Shown: positions 9,843 to 18,874, numbered from the stretch's first letter. The stretch is DNA of 64,000 nt from Flavobacterium salilacus subsp. salilacus (GCF_004634195.1 NZ_SKBP01000003.1:1-64000), one strand, 5' to 3'. Program-made: numbers and translations. Notes: generated from the letters alone by a model not told the origin.

Positions 9843-11771
9843 TTAAACTTCTGTAATGACCTCTGCTTCTGTACTATCGAAAGGACGTTTTCCAAAAATT
9901 ACTTCAAGGTCATCTTTAAATATAACTTCTTTCTCTATCAATATATCAGCAAGCTTAATCAGTTTGTCTTTATTTTCTCCTAATATGGTGATGGCTCTTT
10001 GATATTGCGTTTCTATTAAAGTAGATATTTCCTCATCAATAGTCCTTGCTGTTTCTTCAGAGTAAGGTTTAGAAAAATTATACTCAGTTTGTCCGCTGGA
10101 ATCATAGTAGGTTATGTTACCCAGCTTGTCATTAAGCCCATAAATGGTAACCATAGCGCGCGCCTGTTTAGTAACCTTTTCTAAGTCGCTCAATGCCCCT
10201 GTAGATATTTTATCAAATATAACCTTCTCGGCAGCACGTCCTCCCATAGTAGCGCACATTTCGTCAAGCATCTGTTCAGGTCGCACTATAAGGCGTTCTT
10301 CTGGTAAGTACCATGCTGCGCCAAGGCTTTGCCCACGCGGCACTATTGTTACTTTTACCAAAGGGTGAGCGTGTTCCAGCATCCAGCTAATGGTGGCATG
10401 ACCTGCTTCGTGTATGGCAATGGCTCTTTTTTCCTCTTTAGATATAATTTTGTTTTTCTTTTCAAGACCACCTACAATCCTATCTACCGCATCAAGAAAA
10501 TCTTGTTTATCTACTGCTTTTTTATCTTTTCGGGCAGCAATAAGTGCAGCCTCGTTACATACGTTAGCTATATCAGCGCCCGAAAAACCGGGAGTTTGTT
10601 TCGCTAAGAAATCAGTATCAAGGCCTTCCGATTTTTTAAGAGGTTTTAAATGTACTTCAAAAATCTCTTTTCGTTCACGGATGTCCGGCAGGTCAACATA
10701 AATTTGTCTGTCAAAACGTCCTGCACGCATTAATGCTTTATCCAGTACATCTGCACGATTAGTTGCGGCAAGTACTATAACATTTGTATTTGTACCAAAA
10801 CCATCCATCTCGGTAAGTAACTGGTTCAGTGTATTTTCACGCTCATCGTTAGAGCCGGAGAAGTTGTTTTTACCTCTGGCACGACCTACGGCATCAATTT
10901 CATCAATAAATATAATAGCAGGTGATTTTTCTTTAGCTTGCTTAAACAAGTCACGCACTCTGGATGCACCTACACCTACAAACATCTCTACAAAGTCAGA
11001 ACCTGATAGTGAGAAGAAAGGTACTTTGGCTTCGCCCGCTACTGCTTTTGCCAGTAAGGTTTTTCCTGTTCCCGGAGGTCCTACAAGTAGTGCTCCTTTC
11101 GGTATTTTACCACCTATATTGGTATATTTTTCAGGATTTCGCAGGAACTCTACAATTTCCTGTATCTCCTCTTTAGCTCCTTCAAGTCCTGCAACATCTT
11201 TAAAGGTAACTTTGATATCATTTTTCTCGTCAAACAGTTTTGCTTTTGATTTACCGATATTAAAAATTTGTCCGCCACCTCCGGCAGCACCTCCGCCAGA
11301 CATACGGCGCATCATAAATATCCATAATGCCACAAGTATAAGTATGGGCAGCAACGTTAGTAAAACATCGCCCCACATACTTTCCGGCTCAGGGTTATAA
11401 TCATTTATTTTACCTGCCTGCAAAGCTTCGTCCAGTTTTTTCTGGAAAAGTTCAGAGTTACCGATTTCAAGGGTATAATGCGGACCTTTTTTATTAGGCT
11501 TATCAAAAATATCTTTACTTACTTTTTCGTGCTCTTTTTTGGTAAGAGCCTCTTCTTTAAGAAATACTTTGGCTGTAGATTTATTAAAAACTACTTTATC
11601 TACCTCATTGTCGTCCATAAATTTATAAAATTTAGACAATGATGTAGGTTTAGGGTCGTTCCACGTAGTGCCGCCTCCAAAAAAGTTTATAGCAAGGAAT
11701 ATTACTAATATTCCTCCATAAATAAGCCATGGGCTTACACGGGTTTTATTGGGTTTATTATCTTTTGACAT
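9843..11771 (-). CDS. ftsH: ATP-dependent zinc metalloprotease FtsH
   Basis: A 642-residue membrane-anchored AAA+ protease that degrades short-lived and misassembled membrane proteins. Helices at residues ~15-32 and 135-153 flank a periplasmic domain. The AAA module has Walker A GPPGTGKT (231-238), Walker B IIFIDE and the second region of homology ([20 protein letters not shown]). The zinc motif HEAGH is at 454-458, and the third ligand Asp is expected in [10 protein letters not shown]. All key residues are present. It follows rsfS by 17 bases. Confidence 0.98.
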   Translation of the reverse strand: MSKDNKPNKTRVSPWLIYGGILVIFLAINFFGGGTTWNDPKPTSLSKFYKFMDDNEVDKVVFNKSTAKVFLKEEALTKKEHEKVSKDIFDKPNKKGPHYTLEIGNSELFQKKLDEALQAGKINDYNPEPESMWGDVLLTLLPILILVALWIFMMRRMSGGGAAGGGGQIFNIGKSKAKLFDEKNDIKVTFKDVAGLEGAKEEIQEIVEFLRNPEKYTNIGGKIPKGALLVGPPGTGKTLLAKAVAGEAKVPFFSLSGSDFVEMFVGVGASRVRDLFKQAKEKSPAIIFIDEIDAVGRARGKNNFSGSNDERENTLNQLLTEMDGFGTNTNVIVLAATNRADVLDKALMRAGRFDRQIYVDLPDIRERKEIFEVHLKPLKKSEGLDTDFLAKQTPGFSGADIANVCNEAALIAARKDKKAVDKQDFLDAVDRIVGGLEKKNKIISKEEKRAIAIHEAGHATISWMLEHAHPLVKVTIVPRGQSLGAAWYLPEERLIVRPEQMLDEMCATMGGRAAEKVIFDKISTGALSDLEKVTKQARAMVTIYGLNDKLGNITYYDSSGQTEYNFSKPYSEETARTIDEEISTLIETQYQRAITILGENKDKLIKLADILIEKEVIFKDDLEVIFGKRPFDSTEAEVITEV

Positions 11772-11788
11772 GAATAGTTATATGCTTG

Positions 11789-12160
11789 TTAATAGTTGTT
11801 TCCTATAGATGTAATTCTTGCATCACCCCACAGGCTTTCTATATTGTAGTATTCTCTTACGTGTTTCTGGAAAACATGAACCACAATGTTCACATAATCC
11901 ATAAGTACCCACTCGCCGTTATCTGTACCTTCTACATGCCACGGCTTGTCTTTTAATTCTTTTGAAACTGTTTTTTGAATGGAATGAACAATCGCGTTCA
12001 CTTGTGTATTAGAAGTACCGTTACAAATTACAAAATAGTCGCAAACGGTGTTATCAATAGCTCTTAAATCCAGAATATCTATATCATTTCCTTTTACCTC
12101 TTCTATGCCCTTGATGATATTCGTTAGCAAATCATCGTTACTTATACTTTTTTTCGCCAT
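11789..12160 (-). CDS. rsfS: Ribosome silencing factor
   Basis: A 123-residue RsfS/Iojap protein. It binds ribosomal protein uL14 on the large subunit and blocks subunit joining under starvation. The family core is visible: DILDLRAIDNTVCDYFVICNGTSNTQVNAI, then WHVEGTDNGEWVLMDYVNIVVHVF. It is the first gene of a two-gene operon with ftsH, with a -7 box 22 bases upstream. Confidence 0.95.
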   Translation of the reverse strand: MAKKSISNDDLLTNIIKGIEEVKGNDIDILDLRAIDNTVCDYFVICNGTSNTQVNAIVHSIQKTVSKELKDKPWHVEGTDNGEWVLMDYVNIVVHVFQKHVREYYNIESLWGDARITSIGNNY

Positions 12161-12181
12161 TTAAAAAATTTATATATATCG

Positions 12182-12189
12182 CAAAGTTA
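12182..12189 (-). promoter_or_regulatory. -7 promoter element of rsfS-ftsH
   Basis: TAACTTTG on the minus strand matches TAnnTTTG, 22 bases before rsfS. It lies back-to-back with the birA -7 box only 14 bases away. Confidence 0.65.
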
Positions 12190-12203
12190 TCATTTTTTGT
12201 ATT

Positions 12204-12211
12204 TACTTTTG
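12204..12211 (+). promoter_or_regulatory. -7 promoter element of birA
   Basis: TACTTTTG matches TAnnTTTG and lies 42 bases before the preferred birA ATG. It argues against any start upstream of about 12215. Confidence 0.6.
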
Positions 12212-12253
12212 AACCTTAATGCAAGTTTAAAAGGTTATTCCTTATTATTTTTA

Positions 12254-12982
12254 ATGAATATAATCAAACTCAGTGCCATTCATTCTACCAACGACTATTT
12301 AAAAGAGTTATCCGCTATGCGGCACGTGGATAACTTTACTATTGCAATAGCAGAACACCAAACGCAGGGCAAGGGACAAATGGGCACCCGATGGGAAGCA
12401 GAGCACGGTAAAAACTTAACCTTTAGCGTATTGGTGAAAGATTTACTGCTTGAAATAAACGCTATTTTTTATCTTAATGCCGCAGTAGCCGTTAGTATTG
12501 TTGAGACGCTCGAAAAATTTAATATGCCCGGACTGGCTATAAAATGGCCTAACGACATTTTGGCAGGCAATAAAAAGCTGGGCGGCATACTTATAGAAAA
12601 TAACATTAGGAGTAATGGCGAAATACACTCGGTAGTAGGTATAGGCATTAATGTAAACCAAACTGAATTTGAAGGGTTGCCTAAAGCAACATCATTAGCT
12701 TTAATTGCTGCAAAGGAGTTTGATAAAAACGATGTAATGATTGCCGTTGCCGAAAACCTGAAGCGAAACCTGTCGCTATTATTACATAAAGATACTGATG
12801 CCATATGGGATAAATACTTGCTAAAGTTGTATAAAAAAAATGTTCCTATGACTTTTGAAAGAGAAGGCATGAGGTTTATGGGTATAATAAAAGGGGTGTC
12901 TAAAAGTGGCAGCCTTGAGGTGCAACTGGAAGACGATAGTATTGCCCATTATAAAGTAAAAGAAGTACAATTATTATACTAA
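12254..12982 (+). CDS. birA: Biotin--[acetyl-CoA-carboxylase] ligase
   Basis: A 242-residue biotin protein ligase without the N-terminal DNA-binding domain of E. coli BirA, so it is purely enzymatic. It forms biotinyl-AMP and attaches biotin to carboxyl-carrier proteins. Motifs are HSTNDYLKEL, GKGQMGTRWEAEHGKNLTFSV (biotin/ATP loop) and IKWPNDILAGNKKLGGILIE (catalytic Lys). The ATG at 12254 is chosen because family members begin at this motif and the -7 box at 12204-12211 excludes the longer frame starting with TTG at 12197. Confidence 0.94.
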   Translation: MNIIKLSAIHSTNDYLKELSAMRHVDNFTIAIAEHQTQGKGQMGTRWEAEHGKNLTFSVLVKDLLLEINAIFYLNAAVAVSIVETLEKFNMPGLAIKWPNDILAGNKKLGGILIENNIRSNGEIHSVVGIGINVNQTEFEGLPKATSLALIAAKEFDKNDVMIAVAENLKRNLSLLLHKDTDAIWDKYLLKLYKKNVPMTFEREGMRFMGIIKGVSKSGSLEVQLEDDSIAHYKVKEVQLLY

Positions 12983-12989
12983 GATGGAT

Positions 12990-13688
12990 TTATAAGTCTT
13001 GTTCCTCCTCCTCATCTTCAAACTCGTTAATAAGAAAATCAATCACAAGTTCTACAATATCACCATTTTCATTTAATCCCCAGTAGGCAGGGTAGTAGCC
13101 ATCGCCCCAACCGGAGGAAAACATTATGGCATTATTATCAGAATCTTTATTAGGGCGGTGGTCGTTCCAGTCGCCTAAAGCTCTGGAAAATTTATTTTTC
13201 CCTGAATATTCGCTAAACTCATCGGCAAGAACCGCATCATAGTAATTAGCCTCAGGATCTTTTTCCTGTAGTTCGTCTATTTTTGCAATCAACTCTTTAT
13301 TAGTTTCTTCGTCAAGAAAACAAGCTAACCCCGATTCTACAGGGAAACCGTAAAATTCATCTTCATTAAGTTCTTTTATTTCTTTGGCTGTAATATCATC
13401 AGTAAGTGCGAGTATCCATTTAGCAGCCGTTTCAGGTCTGAATTTTATTTTAGCATACGCTATTCTGTGGTGTAATGCATCAATTTCGGACACGTAAATA
13501 AAAACAGGATATTTGTCAGGCTCTACTGTATGGGCAAAAGGTCTTTGCTCTACCGTAAAAAATGGATCGGCAACAATAATTTTACCTGTGGGGAGGTTTA
13601 CATCGCCTATATGAATTTCAATAAGTTCCTGATCATTCATTTCGTCATTAAGTTCGAATTGAATTTCGTAGTCTTTTATATTTTTCAT
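12990..13688 (-). CDS. DUF4241 domain protein
   Basis: A 232-residue cytoplasmic protein with the DUF4241 pattern: IHIGDVNLPTGKIIVADPF near the N-terminus, a central helical part, then a C-terminal FSSGWGDGYYPAYWGLNENG motif and an acidic tail. The family is common in bacteria and often lies near toxin-immunity loci, but no function is established. It is convergent with birA, 7 bases apart. A perfect 14-base palindrome overlaps its putative promoter. Confidence 0.75.
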   Translation of the reverse strand: MKNIKDYEIQFELNDEMNDQELIEIHIGDVNLPTGKIIVADPFFTVEQRPFAHTVEPDKYPVFIYVSEIDALHHRIAYAKIKFRPETAAKWILALTDDITAKEIKELNEDEFYGFPVESGLACFLDEETNKELIAKIDELQEKDPEANYYDAVLADEFSEYSGKNKFSRALGDWNDHRPNKDSDNNAIMFSSGWGDGYYPAYWGLNENGDIVELVIDFLINEFEDEEEEQDL

Positions 13689-13716
13689 AGCCTAACGTAT
13701 TTAGTTTAAATCTAAC

Positions 13717-13730
13717 TGTACTAAAGTACA
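13717..13730. promoter_or_regulatory. Palindrome upstream of the DUF4241 gene
   Basis: TGTACT-AA-AGTACA is a perfect dyad 29 bases upstream of the DUF4241 start. On the minus strand it contains TACTTTAG, a near match to the -7 box, so a protein bound here would cover the promoter. Confidence 0.4.
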
Positions 13731-13789
13731 AAATGTTTAACCGGATAAAGTAATACTGCAATATTTTTTACTGAAACAGGGAGTTGCTC

Positions 13790-14314
13790 TTAATCTTCGG
13801 TAAAAGAGGGATCGACACTTACAGGTATTTTTAATGCAGGGCTTAATGTGGGTATTATTTTTCGCATGGTAGCTATATCGTTACCGGTGGGGTCTATAAA
13901 ATACCATTTGGCACCGTTATCCATAGATACGGCTATAAGTACGGCATTGGCAGTAACTGTTCCGTTATCTACTTTCATGTCAATCATTTGTGGCAGTGTG
14001 CATTGCAGTTGTCCTTCATATTGTATTATTTCTGAAGGTGCGCCATAGCTTACATTTTTAAAAGACACCCCTTCTGATTTTATCTGATCAAAACTGCGGG
14101 CTATTTCGCTTATCATTTTTTCTTTACCTCCCATCATTATAACAATGGTAGGATGGGTAAACTCTGCAAAAGCATCATATTCTGCACTTACGAATGCTTT
14201 TCCCATTTTATCGGCTTCCTGTAAAATTACGGTATCCATATCCCCGTTTGCAGGTTGTCCTTTTGCAGCAGGCATAACTAACAGAATTATAAATAATAAA
14301 AGTATTCTTTTCAT
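13790..14314 (-). CDS. Exported NTF2-like hypothetical protein
   Basis: A 174-residue protein with a signal peptide (cleavage after about residue 19, near AAKG-QPANG). The remainder resembles the NTF2-like/SnoaL fold of DUF4440-type proteins: a helix EADKMGKAFVSAEYDAFAEFTHPTI, then alternating strands ending in AKWYFIDPTGND. No catalytic residues can be named. It is probably a periplasmic small-molecule-binding protein, and the function is unknown. It is monocistronic. Confidence 0.55.
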   Translation of the reverse strand: MKRILLLFIILLVMPAAKGQPANGDMDTVILQEADKMGKAFVSAEYDAFAEFTHPTIVIMMGGKEKMISEIARSFDQIKSEGVSFKNVSYGAPSEIIQYEGQLQCTLPQMIDMKVDNGTVTANAVLIAVSMDNGAKWYFIDPTGNDIATMRKIIPTLSPALKIPVSVDPSFTED

Positions 14315-14359
14315 AGTATTGATAGTATTATCTGTAATTTGCCTAAAAGTAACAAAAAA

Positions 14360-14385
14360 GCCTTTAAATATTTATATTTAAAGGC
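14360..14385 (-). terminator. Terminator after the SRPBCC gene
   Basis: An 11-bp stem (GCCTTTAAATA / TATTTAAAGGC) with a 4-base loop is followed by a T6 run on the minus strand. It closes the pyrE-SRPBCC operon. Confidence 0.75.
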
Positions 14386-14411
14386 CTTTATCTGTATAAT
14401 TTATACTTTTT

Positions 14412-14804
14412 TTATAATTTATGCATGTTATTGGCTAAGGTTTCTATAAACTTGCTTATAGGTCCTTTTACCATCATAGCCATCATGGCATTAAACTCAC
14501 CTTCAAAAAATAATTGTACTTCGCTCGAAGTATCGGATAGTGCATTTATATCACCCGTAAGGGTAAAAGGAAGTTTGTCGCTGGCAGCTCCTAATACTAT
14601 TTTGTTATGAGGTGTTTTGTCTTTCATTTTCAGTTTTATCTCCGGCATTCCTTTAAGACCAAAAATAAAAGAGTCATCGCCTGTAACTTCAAACTTTGCA
14701 GTATTTTCGGGCATCAATTTTTCAAAATTCTTTACATCAGATAACGATTCGAAAATGTATTGTGCCGATTTTTCAACCGTAACCTTTGGACTTTGTAAAT
14801 TCAT
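14412..14804 (-). CDS. SRPBCC (START-like) family protein
   Basis: A 130-residue single-domain protein with the SRPBCC/polyketide-cyclase pattern: an N-terminal strand, the helix QYIFESLSDVKNFEKLMPEN, then a long antiparallel sheet and a C-terminal amphipathic helix ending FIETLANNMHKL. This fold binds hydrophobic ligands in a helix-grip cavity, but the ligand is not predictable. It lies 36 bases after pyrE and probably shares its transcript. Confidence 0.75.
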   Translation of the reverse strand: MNLQSPKVTVEKSAQYIFESLSDVKNFEKLMPENTAKFEVTGDDSFIFGLKGMPEIKLKMKDKTPHNKIVLGAASDKLPFTLTGDINALSDTSSEVQLFFEGEFNAMMAMMVKGPISKFIETLANNMHKL

Positions 14805-14840
14805 AATATTGTTGTGTTAGTTATTTAGTACCATTTATGT

Positions 14841-15482
14841 TTATTGTCCCCACTCCGATGGGTTTTTACGCCATTCTTTCAGCGTTTCCTGTTCTTCTTG
14901 GGTAATATAATTTTTGGCAACGGCGAGTTGCAGTAAAGTATCATAATTGCCCAAGGTATTTAGGGTAATATCAGCGTTTTTAAAATTCTCGACAGATACA
15001 TCAAAACCATAGGTAAATATAGCAACCATGCCTTTTACATTAGCTCCCGCAGCTTTAAGCGCTTCTACAGCTTGCAGACTACTGTTTCCGGTACTTATAA
15101 GGTCTTCTACCACCACTACATTTTGACCTTCTTCCAAGTAGCCTTCTACTTGGTTTTGACGACCGTGTTTTTTAGCCTCCGGGCGCACATATACAAACGG
15201 CAGCCCCATAAAATCGGCTACCAGCATGCCTATGCCTATAGCCCCTGTAGCCACTCCTGCAATTACATCGGGTTTTCCGTATAATTGTTCTATATTACGA
15301 GAAAACTCTTCACGAATGTAGTTTCTTACTTCTGGAAATGAAAGGGTTATCCTGTTATCACAATATATGGGCGATTTCCATCCGGAAGCCCATGTAAAAG
15401 GATTTTTGGGATTTAATTTAATTGCGTTTATTTGCAAAAGCAATTCGGCTGTTTTTTCGGCTGTAGCTGTGTTAAAAATCAT
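14841..15482 (-). CDS. pyrE: Orotate phosphoribosyltransferase
   Basis: A 213-residue type I phosphoribosyltransferase that makes OMP from orotate and PRPP in pyrimidine synthesis. The PRPP-binding motif VVVVEDLISTGNSS and the substrate loop RPEAKKHGRQNQVEG (with the catalytic Lys) are present, and the length is normal. The start codon is only 7 bases from that of the divergent Nudix gene. A TACATTTG -7 box at 15487-15494 would place the transcript start at or next to the ATG. Confidence 0.96.
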   Translation of the reverse strand: MIFNTATAEKTAELLLQINAIKLNPKNPFTWASGWKSPIYCDNRITLSFPEVRNYIREEFSRNIEQLYGKPDVIAGVATGAIGIGMLVADFMGLPFVYVRPEAKKHGRQNQVEGYLEEGQNVVVVEDLISTGNSSLQAVEALKAAGANVKGMVAIFTYGFDVSVENFKNADITLNTLGNYDTLLQLAVAKNYITQEEQETLKEWRKNPSEWGQ

Positions 15483-15486
15483 ATTA

Positions 15487-15494
15487 CAAATGTA
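15487..15494 (-). promoter_or_regulatory. -7 element of pyrE overlapping the Nudix start codon
   Basis: TACATTTG on the minus strand is an exact TAnnTTTG match ending 5 bases before the pyrE ATG. It includes the ATG of the divergent Nudix gene (15490-15492). Transcription from here would give a leaderless or nearly leaderless pyrE mRNA. Confidence 0.55.
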
Positions 15495-16098
15495 TAAAGT
15501 TTTTGTAAACGATAAACCTCTTTTTTTAACAAATAAGGTGGAGAAGGAAACCGATTTTCAGTTGTTTTTACTGGAAAGCGTAGATATAGAGCAGCTTATC
15601 GTGAAGATGTTTAATAATAAAGTAAACAAAGCTTTTTTATACTACCCTGACGAAAAAGAGATATTAAAAAAGATGAAAGAAAAACTGCCTGTTGCCAAAG
15701 CGGGAGGCGGTTTTGTATATAATGATAACGGCGAAGTACTTTTTATTTTCAGGAACGGTAAATGGGATTTACCCAAAGGAGGTACGGAACGTGGCGAAGA
15801 AATAGAGGAGACGGCGATACGTGAAGTAGAGGAGGAAACAGGGGTTAAAAACTTAAGAATTGTAAAAAAATTACCGAAAACATATCACGTTTTTAAACGC
15901 AATGGGCAATATAAACTAAAAATTACCTATTGGTTTGAAATGAAAACGTCCTATAAAGGCAAGTTGCAAGGACAGGTAAATGAAGGTATTGAAAAAGTGG
16001 AATGGCTAAATCCTGAGCAGGTAAAAGTGGCTCTTACCAATTCATACGAAAACATAAAACTACTTTTTGAAGATATGGTATTGGTTAAGGAAGAATAA
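15490..16098 (+). CDS. Nudix hydrolase
   Basis: A 202-residue protein with a perfect Nudix box at residues 97-119 (G-x5-E-x7-REV-E-EE-T-G-V), the metal and pyrophosphate site. It hydrolyses an unidentified nucleoside diphosphate derivative. An N-terminal ~70-residue extension precedes the Nudix fold. The ATG at 15490 is preferred because upstream in-frame codons lie inside pyrE and lack family similarity. It is divergent from pyrE, and its end overlaps the convergent peptidase-like gene by 14 bases. Confidence 0.9.
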   Translation: MYKVFVNDKPLFLTNKVEKETDFQLFLLESVDIEQLIVKMFNNKVNKAFLYYPDEKEILKKMKEKLPVAKAGGGFVYNDNGEVLFIFRNGKWDLPKGGTERGEEIEETAIREVEEETGVKNLRIVKKLPKTYHVFKRNGQYKLKITYWFEMKTSYKGKLQGQVNEGIEKVEWLNPEQVKVALTNSYENIKLLFEDMVLVKEE

Positions 16099-16795
16099 CA
16101 GGGCCTAATTTTACTAACCACAACCAGAATCCTAATGCACAGCCAACAATACCCGAGCATATAAAAGTGAGTCTTTTATTTTTCGGGATAAGGTAAAACG
16201 TAATCCATAGTAATAGTATAGCTCCTATAGTTGCCGTTATTAAACCGATAGTTGGCTTAGGCAGCTCTAAAAACATTGAAAGTCGTGGTTCGTCACCTCT
16301 TGTAGAAAACTTTTTACCTAAAAGAACTGAAGTTATTGAAACCAAAAAGTTTAATACCTGCCTTGCCCAGAAAAAAGCTAATATTACTAATACCCAATCT
16401 ATAAATTTTAAACCTTCGAGTTTTATTTTTTTTCTCCGATAAAATAATAGCACAAGCCCTAAAGTTCCTGTAATTATGGTTTGTACAGGGCCTGCAAGCG
16501 TGATTAAAAAATATTTTTGTTGCATGCCTGTAAACCAATTTGTAAAACGCTCCTTTTCGGGCGATGATTCTTTTGAAACTATCTTTTTTTTATTATTATC
16601 ATAGAATGCTTCCATTTCTGCCTGTTCGGCAGACTCTCCATAACTTACCGAACCATAATGTAATGTAGGATTAAAACCAAAATATTTAGCGGCAACATAA
16701 TGCCCCATTTCATGGGTTTGGGTTCCTGCTATTGTAGCAAGAACAAACCCTAAGAAGAGATAAATAGAAAGACGCGGTTTAAATGAAAACTCCAT
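16085..16795 (-). CDS. Membrane M50-like metallopeptidase homologue
   Basis: A 236-residue integral membrane protein with about five helices. The HExxH-type motif THEMGHYVAAKYFGF (residues ~27-41) lies in the first membrane segment, as in site-2 proteases. A second metal-ligand motif of classical S2P (NxxPxxxxDG) is not evident, so activity is uncertain. It is the last gene of the ddl-coaD operon, 15 bases after coaD. Confidence 0.6.
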   Translation of the reverse strand: MEFSFKPRLSIYLFLGFVLATIAGTQTHEMGHYVAAKYFGFNPTLHYGSVSYGESAEQAEMEAFYDNNKKKIVSKESSPEKERFTNWFTGMQQKYFLITLAGPVQTIITGTLGLVLLFYRRKKIKLEGLKFIDWVLVILAFFWARQVLNFLVSITSVLLGKKFSTRGDEPRLSMFLELPKPTIGLITATIGAILLLWITFYLIPKNKRLTFICSGIVGCALGFWLWLVKLGPVILP

Positions 16796-16810
16796 ACTGA
16801 TTTTATGGAA

Positions 16811-17266
16811 TTATTTTACCCTTACAGAATCCGGAACAAGAATAGTATAATCGCCACCATTGCGTAAAACATCACGCACTATACTCGAACTGATGTAGGA
16901 TGTTCTTGCTGCTGTAAGCAGGAATACTGTTTCTATTTTCGACAGCTCCCTGTTGGTATGGGCAATAGCTTTTTCAAACTCAAAGTCAGCAGGGTTACGC
17001 AGCCCGCGCAGTATAAATCCGGCACCTACTTTCCTGCACAAGTCTATTGTTAATCCCTCATAGGTTATTACCTCTACTTTTGTTTCGCCCTTAAACGCTT
17101 CTTCTATAAAACGCTTTCGCTCTTCTATCGGGAACATATATTTTTTCTCTGCATTAACCCCAATGGCTACAATTACTTTGTCAAAAAGGCTTATTCCTCT
17201 TTTTATAATATCGTAATGCCCAAGGGTGATGGGGTCGAATGATCCGGGAAATACAGCTATTTTCAT
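16811..17266 (-). CDS. coaD: Phosphopantetheine adenylyltransferase
   Basis: A 151-residue nucleotidyltransferase for the penultimate step of coenzyme A synthesis. It has the TxGH-type motif GSFDPITLGHYDII near the N-terminus, GLRNPADFEFE, and the C-terminal SYISSSIVRD (ISST-like) nucleotide-binding motif. The length is normal. It starts one base after the DUF5615 gene stops. Confidence 0.97.
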   Translation of the reverse strand: MKIAVFPGSFDPITLGHYDIIKRGISLFDKVIVAIGVNAEKKYMFPIEERKRFIEEAFKGETKVEVITYEGLTIDLCRKVGAGFILRGLRNPADFEFEKAIAHTNRELSKIETVFLLTAARTSYISSSIVRDVLRNGGDYTILVPDSVRVK

Positions 17267-17267
17267 A

Positions 17268-17609
17268 TTACTTTATTTCAAGACAAGCATAATCGGTATA
17301 TTCAACTTTGCTTATAAAGTCCTTTATTATTACTGCTTTGTCATTTATCAAATTTGCCAAAAACTCAGTAGTTGTGTTACCCAGTCGTAACCAAATTATT
17401 TTAGGAGGATGCCCTTTAATATTACTGAAATCGAAAAAATCAGAATCGAAGGTTATAATCGTATAATCATTTATTCTTGCAAATTCCCAAATTTCAACAT
17501 CTGTCGCGTTCTCTAATTGTAATTGACGAACCTGCTTTGCTTCGGGAAAGGCTATATTTATTTTAGAAATTATCCTGAACGAAATATTTTGGTCGAAAAG
17601 CAATTTCAC
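17268..17609 (-). CDS. DUF5615 PIN-like protein (putative toxin)
   Basis: A 113-residue protein of the DUF5615 PIN-like family: MKLLFDQNIS with the first acidic residue, ARINDYTIITFDSDFFD with further acidic positions, and a PPKIIWLRLGN strand. PIN domains are metal-dependent RNases. The acidic D6 and the DSDF Asp residues expected for metal binding are present. It starts with GTG inside a GTGA overlap with the DUF433 gene, the usual toxin-antitoxin arrangement for this pair. Toxicity is inferred from the family, not shown. Confidence 0.8.
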   Translation of the reverse strand: MKLLFDQNISFRIISKINIAFPEAKQVRQLQLENATDVEIWEFARINDYTIITFDSDFFDFSNIKGHPPKIIWLRLGNTTTEFLANLINDKAVIIKDFISKVEYTDYACLEIK

Positions 17610-17830
17610 GATGCAATACTTATTTTATGCTCTTTATCTGCGGCATAAGCAAAACAAGCCTTAATTTGATTTTTATTCAATTCAGGAAAATCCTCAAGCA
17701 CTTCATCAGTAGTCATACCATTGGCGAACCAACTCAAAACATCATATACAGAAATTCGTGTACCAATAATTATTGGTTTGCCAAACCTTACACTCGAATC
17801 TATAGCTATATATTCCTTATAGTTAATCAT
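17606..17830 (-). CDS. DUF433 protein (putative antitoxin)
   Basis: A 74-residue protein with the DUF433 helix-turn-helix-like domain: GKPIIIGTRISVYDVLSWFANGMTTDEVLEDFPELNKNQIKACFAYAA. These proteins are usually encoded directly before a DUF5615 PIN-like partner and are taken to be its antitoxin, possibly autoregulatory. Here it lies 12 bases after ddl, inside an essential-gene operon, and overlaps its partner by 4 bases. Confidence 0.82.
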   Translation of the reverse strand: MINYKEYIAIDSSVRFGKPIIIGTRISVYDVLSWFANGMTTDEVLEDFPELNKNQIKACFAYAADKEHKISIAS

Positions 17831-17842
17831 ATAGCAAATATA

Positions 17843-18820
17843 TCAATTATTATTTAAAGCCTGTTCTATGGCATTGCCAAAAAGTTCAGGCAGCGTTATC
17901 CCCGCTGCACGTGCTTGTTGTGGTAGTATGCTTTCGGTAGTAAGTCCGGGTACGGTATTTAATTCTAAAAGATGTGGCTCATCTTCCACAATAATAAACT
18001 CACTACGCGAAAATCCTTCCATTTTCAATATTTCATAAATGCGCTTGGCAATAGCAGCTATCTTTTCCGTCATTTCATCTGATATGCGTGCAGGGGTAAT
18101 TTCCTGCGACTTACCCAAATATTTAGCATCATAATCAAAAAATTCGTTTTCAGACACAATTTCAGTTATTGGCAGTACGGTAACTTTACCTTTATAGTTT
18201 ATAACGCCTACCGATACCTCTGTACCGTCAAGAAAACTCTCTATCAATATCTCACTATCTTCTTTAAAAGCCTTCGCTATCGCCGGCATAAACTCCTCCT
18301 TTGTCTTTACTTTAGAGATACCAAAACTTGACCCTGATTTATTAGGTTTTACAAAACAGGGTAAACCTACTTTATTGAGTATAGCTTCCTGATTAATAGC
18401 GTCACCTGTATTAATATAATGAGAAACCGCTGTTTTTATACCATAAGGTTTTAAAACCGATAGTAGGTCACGTTTGTTAAACGTTAGTGCTGCCTGATAA
18501 TAATTGCATGAGGTATGAGGCATACCCAACAGTTCAAAATAAGCCTGAATAAGCCCGTCTTCGCCCGGTGTACCGTGTATGGCATTAAAAACTACATCGA
18601 ATGTTATTACAGGACCATCATAATTTACCGAAAAATCGTGTCTGTTTATAGGATACTCATTTTCATCATCGTCCACCATAACCCATTTGTCTTTCAGGAT
18701 GTGTACCCTATAGGGGTTATATTTCGATTTATCCAGACTACGGTACACTACGTCTCCGCTTAGTAAGGATATTTGGTATTCGCTGGAATACCCGCCCATT
18801 ATAATGGCAACATTTTTCAT
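17843..18820 (-). CDS. ddl: D-alanine--D-alanine ligase
   Basis: A 325-residue ATP-grasp ligase that makes D-Ala-D-Ala for peptidoglycan. Visible motifs are IMGGYSSEYQISLLSG at the N-terminus, HGTPGEDGLIQ, FVKPNKSGSSFGISKV (ATP-binding) and the C-terminal LLELNTVPGLTTES with metal-binding Glu and Asn. It is the first gene of an operon that continues through DUF433, DUF5615, coaD and the M50-like gene. It is divergent from the PASTA protein gene. Confidence 0.96.
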   Translation of the reverse strand: MKNVAIIMGGYSSEYQISLLSGDVVYRSLDKSKYNPYRVHILKDKWVMVDDDENEYPINRHDFSVNYDGPVITFDVVFNAIHGTPGEDGLIQAYFELLGMPHTSCNYYQAALTFNKRDLLSVLKPYGIKTAVSHYINTGDAINQEAILNKVGLPCFVKPNKSGSSFGISKVKTKEEFMPAIAKAFKEDSEILIESFLDGTEVSVGVINYKGKVTVLPITEIVSENEFFDYDAKYLGKSQEITPARISDEMTEKIAAIAKRIYEILKMEGFSRSEFIIVEDEPHLLELNTVPGLTTESILPQQARAAGITLPELFGNAIEQALNNN

Positions 18821-18874
18821 TGGCTATCGTTAAATAATACAATATTAGTTAACACAAAAATATCATTATTTATT

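Noticed and set aside
10864..11400. 178-residue ORF on the plus strand across ftsH
   Set aside because: It is antisense to the fully conserved FtsH AAA domain and has no family resemblance.
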